A stretch of DNA of 7,781 bases from the NCBI GenBank assembly GCA_937858165.1, contig CALLZA010000674.1:1-7781 (forward strand), read 5' to 3'. The position numbers were made by a program, and so were the translations under genes. Shown here piece after piece: positions 5,247-7,781 of this stretch (the stretch's first letter is position 1; each line of letters begins with the position of its first letter). The notes under the pieces are model-generated. The model searched no databases, was not told the origin of the DNA, and was given only the letters and a program-made list of their open reading frames with translations. Source of the DNA: an uncultured Ardenticatenia bacterium (GTDB lineage Bacteria > Chloroflexota > Anaerolineae > Promineifilales > Promineifilaceae).

Positions 5247-7127
5247 ATGTTTAGAACGCTTCGCATTATTCTGACGTCGGCCCTGGTGCGCGGCATCCTC
5301 GGTCAGGTCATCGGCACCGCTCTGGGGTACGGTTTTATCGCCGGCTTGCGGGCGCTGCGCGGCGCGGACACGCCCTGGCTCTATGAGCCGGCGCTGGCCT
5401 TCGGGGCCATCATCGGCGTCATCGGTTTTCTGCTGGGTACGGGCGTGCTGACGGACTGGCTCAAGTGGATTGTCGGCCGCCGGACACCGCTGCGCCACGG
5501 CGCGCCGGAGGGCCGGCCGGAGTGGTCGCGCTACTTCAACGTCGACTATAACCACAAGGTGATCGGCATTCAGTATGGCGTCTCCAGCCTGTTGGTGCTG
5601 CTCATCGGCGGAACCTTTGCCATCATCTTCCGCATCGAGCTGGCCCAGACGGGCATGCAGTGGCTGAACAACACCCAGTTCAATACCCTGTTCAGCGCTC
5701 ACGGCATCATCATGATCGCGGCCATGCTCGGCGGCGTCGGCGCGATGGTCAACTACCTTGCACCGCTGATGATCGGCGCGTCGGACATGGCCTTCCCCCG
5801 GCTAAACGCCTTTAGCTTCTGGGTCTCGGTGCCGGCGGCGCTGCTCATCTTGAGTGGTATGGCCGTCGGCGGCTGGGATACGGGCTGGGTGGGCTACGCC
5901 ACGCTCAGCCTGCGCGCCCCGGTCGGCATGGTGCTGTTCCTGCTGGGCTTCTGGATTGTCGGCTTTAGCTCCATCGCCGGCTCGGCCAACCTGCTGGTGA
6001 CGGTCGCGACGATGCGTGCCAAGGGTATGTCCCTTTTCCGGATGCCCATCTTCGTCTGGGCGGCTGTGGCGACCTCCATCATCCAGTTGACGGCGACGCA
6101 GACCGTCGGCGTGGCTCTGACAATGAGTGTGGCCGAGCGCGTGATGGGGCTGAACTTCTTTGACCCATCGGGCGGCGGCAACCCCATCCTCTACCAGCAC
6201 CTCTTCTGGTTCTACTCCCACCCGGTGGTCTACGTCTTCGTGTTGCCCGGCTTGGGGGTCATTAGCGAACTGCTGCCGGTGTTCGCCCGCAAGCCGCTGT
6301 TCGGCTATCGCTGGGTGGCCTTGTCCAGCCTGGCCATCGCCCTGGTCGGCTTCCTGGTCTGGGCCCACCACATGTTCACCTCGGGCATGGCCGACGCGCT
6401 GCGCGTGCCGTTCATGTTTTCGACGATGCTGGTGGCCGTACCCACGGGTGTGAAGTTCTTTAGCTGGATCGCCACCATCTGGGAAGGCAAGCTGCCCAAG
6501 AACCCACCGACGCCGCTGCTCTTTGTGCTGGGGGCCATCTCGGTCTTTCTCATCGGCGGCGTCACTGGGCCAATCCTGGGCACCATTCCGACTGACCTGC
6601 ATCTGCACGACAGCTACTGGGTCGTCGGCCACTTCCACGCTACGATGTTCGGTGGGTTCATCTTCCCGTTCTTTGCCGCGCTTTACTACTGGTACCCGAA
6701 GATGACCGGGCGGATGTACAACGAGCGGCTGGGCAAGCTGCACTTTTGGATGATGTTGCCCGCCTTCTGGGTCATGAGTATCGGCCAGATGAGCGTCGGT
6801 CTGCTGGGCATGCGCCGCCGCATTGCCGACTACGACCCGGCGCTGGGCATCGAGGGCACGCACGTCCTCATCACCTTGTCCGCGCTGGTCATCGGCTGGT
6901 CGGTGCTCATCATGCTCTACAACCTGGTCTTCAGCCAGCGGATGCAGCCGGTGGCCGACAGGAACCCGTGGCGTTCGCGCGCGCCAGAGTGGCAGATCGC
7001 CAGCCCGCCGCCCGAGTTCAACTATGACGTGCCGTTCGAGGTCGTTGGCGAACCGTATGATTACGGCCTGGCCGACACGACCTACATTCGTGACGTGACA
7101 CCGGTGGTTGTGCCTTCGGGCGACTAG
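5247..7127 (+). CDS. coxA: Cytochrome c oxidase subunit I (A2-type, N-terminally extended)
   Basis: This is the catalytic subunit: heme a, heme a3 and CuB reduce O2 to water and pump protons across the membrane. Ligands seen are His152 (SAHGIIM) and His464 for heme a, His462 for heme a3 (VVGHFHA), and His325, His374 and His375 for CuB (FYSHPVVY, VWAHHMF). Tyr329 can form the His-Tyr crosslink. D-channel Asp180 and Asn187 and K-channel Lys403 are present. The usual D-channel glutamate (HPEVY) is Val327, preceded by Tyr323-Ser324, the YSHP mark of A2-type oxidases. At 626 aa it is longer than the usual 530-570. The extra lies before NHKVIGIQY (102-110): about 100 residues with two predicted helices (roughly 11-35 and 48-72). 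A soluble, Pro-rich tail spans about 566-626. ATG 5247 has AGGGAG eight bases upstream, supporting the long form. Confidence 0.98.
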   Translation: MFRTLRIILTSALVRGILGQVIGTALGYGFIAGLRALRGADTPWLYEPALAFGAIIGVIGFLLGTGVLTDWLKWIVGRRTPLRHGAPEGRPEWSRYFNVDYNHKVIGIQYGVSSLLVLLIGGTFAIIFRIELAQTGMQWLNNTQFNTLFSAHGIIMIAAMLGGVGAMVNYLAPLMIGASDMAFPRLNAFSFWVSVPAALLILSGMAVGGWDTGWVGYATLSLRAPVGMVLFLLGFWIVGFSSIAGSANLLVTVATMRAKGMSLFRMPIFVWAAVATSIIQLTATQTVGVALTMSVAERVMGLNFFDPSGGGNPILYQHLFWFYSHPVVYVFVLPGLGVISELLPVFARKPLFGYRWVALSSLAIALVGFLVWAHHMFTSGMADALRVPFMFSTMLVAVPTGVKFFSWIATIWEGKLPKNPPTPLLFVLGAISVFLIGGVTGPILGTIPTDLHLHDSYWVVGHFHATMFGGFIFPFFAALYYWYPKMTGRMYNERLGKLHFWMMLPAFWVMSIGQMSVGLLGMRRRIADYDPALGIEGTHVLITLSALVIGWSVLIMLYNLVFSQRMQPVADRNPWRSRAPEWQIASPPPEFNYDVPFEVVGEPYDYGLADTTYIRDVTPVVVPSGD

Positions 7128-7141
7128 TGAGGGAGCGGAAG

Positions 7142-7351
7142 ATGGAACTAAACGACAGAAAAGGGGCTGCTTACCGGATGGGGCTGATCACTCTGATCAT
7201 CCTGGCCGTGATGACGGTGGCCGAGTACTTTGTGAGCATCTATACCGGGTCGCTCATCCTGCTGATGATCATCGCCGTCATCAAGGCGGCGATCATCGTC
7301 AATAACTTCATGCACATCACGCGCCTGTGGCGGGAGGAGAGTCACTCATGA
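7142..7351 (+). CDS. Cytochrome c oxidase subunit IV (small, two-helix)
   Basis: Prokaryotic subunit IV is a small membrane protein that stabilises the terminal oxidase, mainly at the subunit III interface; it carries no cofactor. The 69-aa product has two predicted helices (13-33 and 36-58) and ends the second with the family-typical pattern IKAAIIVNNFMHI, including Phe56-Met57-His58, then a short basic/acidic tail. ATG at 7142 follows a GAGGGAG ribosome site; an in-frame GTG at 7127 overlaps the coxA stop (TAGTG) and would add five polar residues. The TGA stop overlaps the coxC ATG in an ATGA junction, so translation of the two is probably coupled. Assignment rests on size, helix pattern, the FMH motif and position. 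Confidence 0.85.
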   Translation: MELNDRKGAAYRMGLITLIILAVMTVAEYFVSIYTGSLILLMIIAVIKAAIIVNNFMHITRLWREESHS

Positions 7352-7565
7352 GCGTCGCCACCCCCGTTCCCAACCCGGCCCACTCGGCGGCGGCCGCCGC
7401 CGCGCCCGGCGCGCCCCATGACGCCCACGACGCTCACGTTGAGCATGGACTTTCGCCCGTGCAACAAGTGCGCGCCAACCGGCTGGGCCTGTGGCTGTTT
7501 TGCTTCTCCGAGCTGTTTCTGTTCGGCGCGCTGTTTACGTCGCGCTTCGTGCTGTGGGGCAACAC
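7348..7565 (+). CDS. coxC: Cytochrome c oxidase subunit III, 3'-truncated by the contig end
   Basis: Subunit III binds lipid and supports sustained proton uptake by subunit I. Only the first 72 codons plus two bases are genomic; the frame then runs into the Tn5 mosaic end at 7566. After an Ala-rich and His/Asp-rich N-terminus (AHDAHDAH-like, residues 11-33), the first membrane helix reads RLGLWLFCFSELFLFGALF (45-63), the classic first-helix pattern of this family with its Ser-Glu pair. The ATG overlaps the preceding stop (ATGA) and has GGAGGAG about ten bases upstream. The truncation is a contig-end effect, not a mutation. Residues after about 73 in any translation are adapter-derived. Confidence 0.9.
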
Positions 7566-7631
7566 CTGTCTCTTATACACATCTCCGAGCCCACGAGACC
7601 GTACTAGATCTCGTATGCCGTCTTCTGCTTG
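7566..7631 (+). other. Tn5 mosaic end, Nextera i7 index and P7 adapter
   Basis: The 19-bp mosaic end starting CTGTCTCTTATACAC (7566-7584) is exact. It is followed by CCGAGCCCACGAGAC (7585-7599), the 8-base index CGTACTAG (7600-7607; I recall this as N702) and the 24-base P7 end (7608-7631). No mismatch to the adapter is seen. It is library sequence, not a transposon in the organism. Confidence 0.99.
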
Positions 7632-7781
7632 AAAAAAAAAATACACAAACCACTTTGGCTACCTCCGTCTCCTGAAAGGACACGCGTGCTGATGTGCTCT
7701 AGCTCCATTAGTACCGATGTTTACACAACGTAGTGCCACACCGCACTCTCACTTATTTACTCACGTGTTCAGATCATCATA
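7632..7781. other. Non-genomic read tail (poly-A plus noise)
   Basis: Ten A (7632-7641) follow the P7 arm, then 140 bases with no coding pattern, clearly lower GC than the insert and no recognisable match. This is what reads give after running off the end of a library molecule. I see no gene or structured element in it. Confidence 0.9.

Noticed and set aside
5802..6863. 353-codon open frame on the minus strand
   Set aside because: It is fully antisense to coxA, very rich in His/Asp/Gln/Arg, and is a typical shadow frame of a GC-rich membrane-protein gene.
95..7584. A 7.5-kb composite Tn5-like element bounded by mosaic ends
   Set aside because: The ends carry P5/P7 arms and index sequences, and no transposase is present. 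They come from library tagmentation.
7642..7781. AT-richer tail as a possible separate genomic segment or tag
   Set aside because: It directly follows the P7 arm and poly-A, has no coding pattern or repeat, and fits run-off noise.
1..7781. CRISPR array, tRNA, rRNA, toxin-antitoxin or phage genes
   Set aside because: No regularly spaced direct repeats, cloverleaf, rRNA stretch or related protein motif was seen on either strand.

Overview
The window is a 7.45-kb piece of GC-rich bacterial DNA (about 114-7565) with sequencing-library adapters still attached at both ends. The left end (1-113) reads as poly-T, a degraded P5 arm, an i5 index, and a Tn5 mosaic end. The right end (7566-7781) is a perfect mosaic end, i7 index and P7 arm, then poly-A and a noise-like tail. 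These ends are not genomic and should be masked.

The protein set suggests an aerobic, uncultured member of the Chloroflexota (Anaerolineae/Ardenticatenia-like). The reasons are the style of the FolB protein, the high GC, the caa3-type oxidase with an A2-type (YSHP) subunit I, and the lipoprotein polysaccharide deacetylase. This placement is inferred from memory of protein families, not from a database search.

Layout. Minus strand, left part: a CE4 polysaccharide deacetylase lipoprotein (2272 down to 1148), a small intergenic inverted/direct repeat (1087-1146), then folB (1066-701) and folK (679-131), two consecutive enzymes of folate synthesis. The deacetylase promoter (TTGACG, 17 nt, TATGCT) points to a leaderless mRNA starting at or next to its ATG. 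Divergently, on the plus strand: an ECF-like sigma factor (2412-3044) ending in a good intrinsic terminator, then a five-helix membrane protein of unknown function (3203-3934). Next comes a 200-nt gap holding five consecutive stem-loops. It is followed by the cytochrome c oxidase cluster: coxB with fused cytochrome c domain (4144-5214), coxA (5247-7127), a 69-aa subunit IV (7142-7351), and the start of coxC (7348-7565, cut by the library adapter).

The oxidase genes together encode a caa3-type terminal oxidase. CoxB takes electrons through its heme c and CuA centre and passes them to heme a and the heme a3-CuB site of CoxA, where O2 is reduced and protons are pumped; subunits III and IV stabilise the complex. 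The sigma factor and the membrane protein sit directly upstream, but a regulatory or assembly link is only suggested by position. I see no clear new defence, mobile or biosynthetic system. The points most worth a second look are the multi-hairpin region before coxB, the two-helix N-terminal extension of CoxA, the leaderless deacetylase start, and the in-frame folB-TAG-folK arrangement.
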